In this document: piece after piece, positions 63,542-64,000 of the stretch | How the letters are laid out: the number at the start of each line of letters is the position of its first letter | Position numbering within the stretch: the first letter of the stretch is position 1 | Source of the DNA: Zygnema cylindricum | Lineage: Eukaryota > Streptophyta > Zygnematophyceae > Zygnematales > Zygnemataceae | Direction: 5' to 3' | Assembly: GCA_037447655.1 (NCBI GenBank) | Contig: JBBHKE010002075.1 | Location: 376,730-440,729 of the forward strand | Length of the DNA: 64,000 nucleotides | Program-made: the position numbers and the translations under genes | The notes under the pieces: model-generated | Seen by the model: the letters and a program-made list of their open reading frames with translations, nothing else | Database searches by the model: none | Told to the model about the DNA's origin: nothing

Positions 63542-64000
63542 AAAACAAGCAAATGATCAACATAAATTGCAATAAAAATAACATCTTCCTCATCTTCAAA
63601 AACATATATTGAGTGACCTGAGTTGATCGGAATATATCTTAGACCGATAAGAAACTCTAATTCCATTGTCGAGGCGCCTGTTTCAAACCATAAAGAGATT
63701 TAATCAGCCGGCATACCTTACTCTACTCTCCTTGATCCACAAATCCTTCGGGTTATCACAAAAAGAGCTAATCTTCTAATTCTCCTTGCAAAAAGGCTAT
63801 TTTGATGTCCATCTGATGCACCTCTATGTCTTTCATTGCTGCCCAACTGATAAGTATGCGGACGGAGGGAAATCTGACAACCGGGGTAAAGGTTTCCTCA
63901 TAGTCAATTCCCTCTTTCTGTGTAAATTCTTTTTCCACTAACTTGGCCTTGTAGCGCTGAATGGTATTATCTGGGTTCGGTTTTAATTTGAACACCCACT
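63542..64000 (-). pseudogene. Copia reverse transcriptase, decayed (right part), runs off window edge
   Basis: Minus-strand frames include MFKLKPNPDNTIQRYKAKLV, GIDYEETFTPVVRFPSVRIL and VHQMDIKIAFLQGELED, the classic copia RT start. Stops and frame changes follow, then YVDHLLV, where the catalytic YVDD box has His in place of the second Asp. It continues, after removal of the 9.2-kb insertion, into 53,418-54,349. The enzyme is inactive as read. Confidence 0.88.

Overview
The window looks like a large, AT-rich, repeat-laden streptophyte (plant) nuclear genome. The strongest lineage evidence is a DEAD-box helicase on the minus strand (39,976-45,263) that reads throughout like plant DBP2/RH20 proteins. 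Other evidence is GT-AG introns, RING-CH and MFS genes of kinds found in plants, and Ty1/copia-type gag and pol remnants. The lineage within plants cannot be fixed from this sequence. One oddity is an interstitial telomere-like array of the hexamer CCCTAA rather than the usual plant heptamer CCCTAAA.

Layout. 1-2 kb: decayed minus-strand copia gag/protease with a repeat-rich leader. 2.5-6.3 kb: small terminal-inverted-repeat (TIR) elements. 8.4-13.4 kb: a ten-exon MFS transporter gene (minus, 646 aa), with the telomere-like array just past its stop. 19.4-20.9 kb: a two-exon RING-CH E3 ligase gene (minus, 277 aa) whose intron is almost entirely one polypyrimidine tract on the sense strand. 22.4-24.2 kb: more TIR and foldback elements. 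25.0-27.6 kb: a candidate small plus-strand gene of unknown function plus further exon-like fragments. 27.6-28.5 kb: a duplicated pyrimidine tract. 29.5-33.0 kb: a four-exon pogo/Tigger-like DDE transposase gene (minus, 600 aa) with an uninterrupted frame and a DD36D triad. 33.7-37.6 kb: a dense cluster of TA-flanked MITEs, one carrying an 821-bp hAT-type MITE with an exact 8-bp target duplication. 38.9-39.3 kb: a purine/poly-G tract. 40.0-45.3 kb: the ten-exon helicase (548 aa). 45.3-49.2 kb: AT-rich DNA without a recognisable gene. 49.4-64.0 kb: a nested stack of LTR retrotransposons.

The retrotransposon stack can be read in order. A minus-strand copia pol (53.4-54.3 and 63.5-64.0 kb, with its 3' LTR at 52.4-53.4) was split by a plus-strand gag-bearing LTR element (54,350-63,541, target duplication AAAAC). 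The 5' LTR of that element is in turn interrupted by a minus-strand gag-only element (54,809-59,303) with two 1,309-bp LTRs. In both gag-only elements the gag start codon lies inside the LTR, and the LTR of the outer element carries a tRNA-like segment.

The four well-supported genes are all on the minus strand, and for each the exon lengths sum to an intact frame. They show no functional relationship to one another. The least ordinary parts of the window are the MITE cluster beside an intact DDE transposase and the LTR architecture of the gag-only retroelements.
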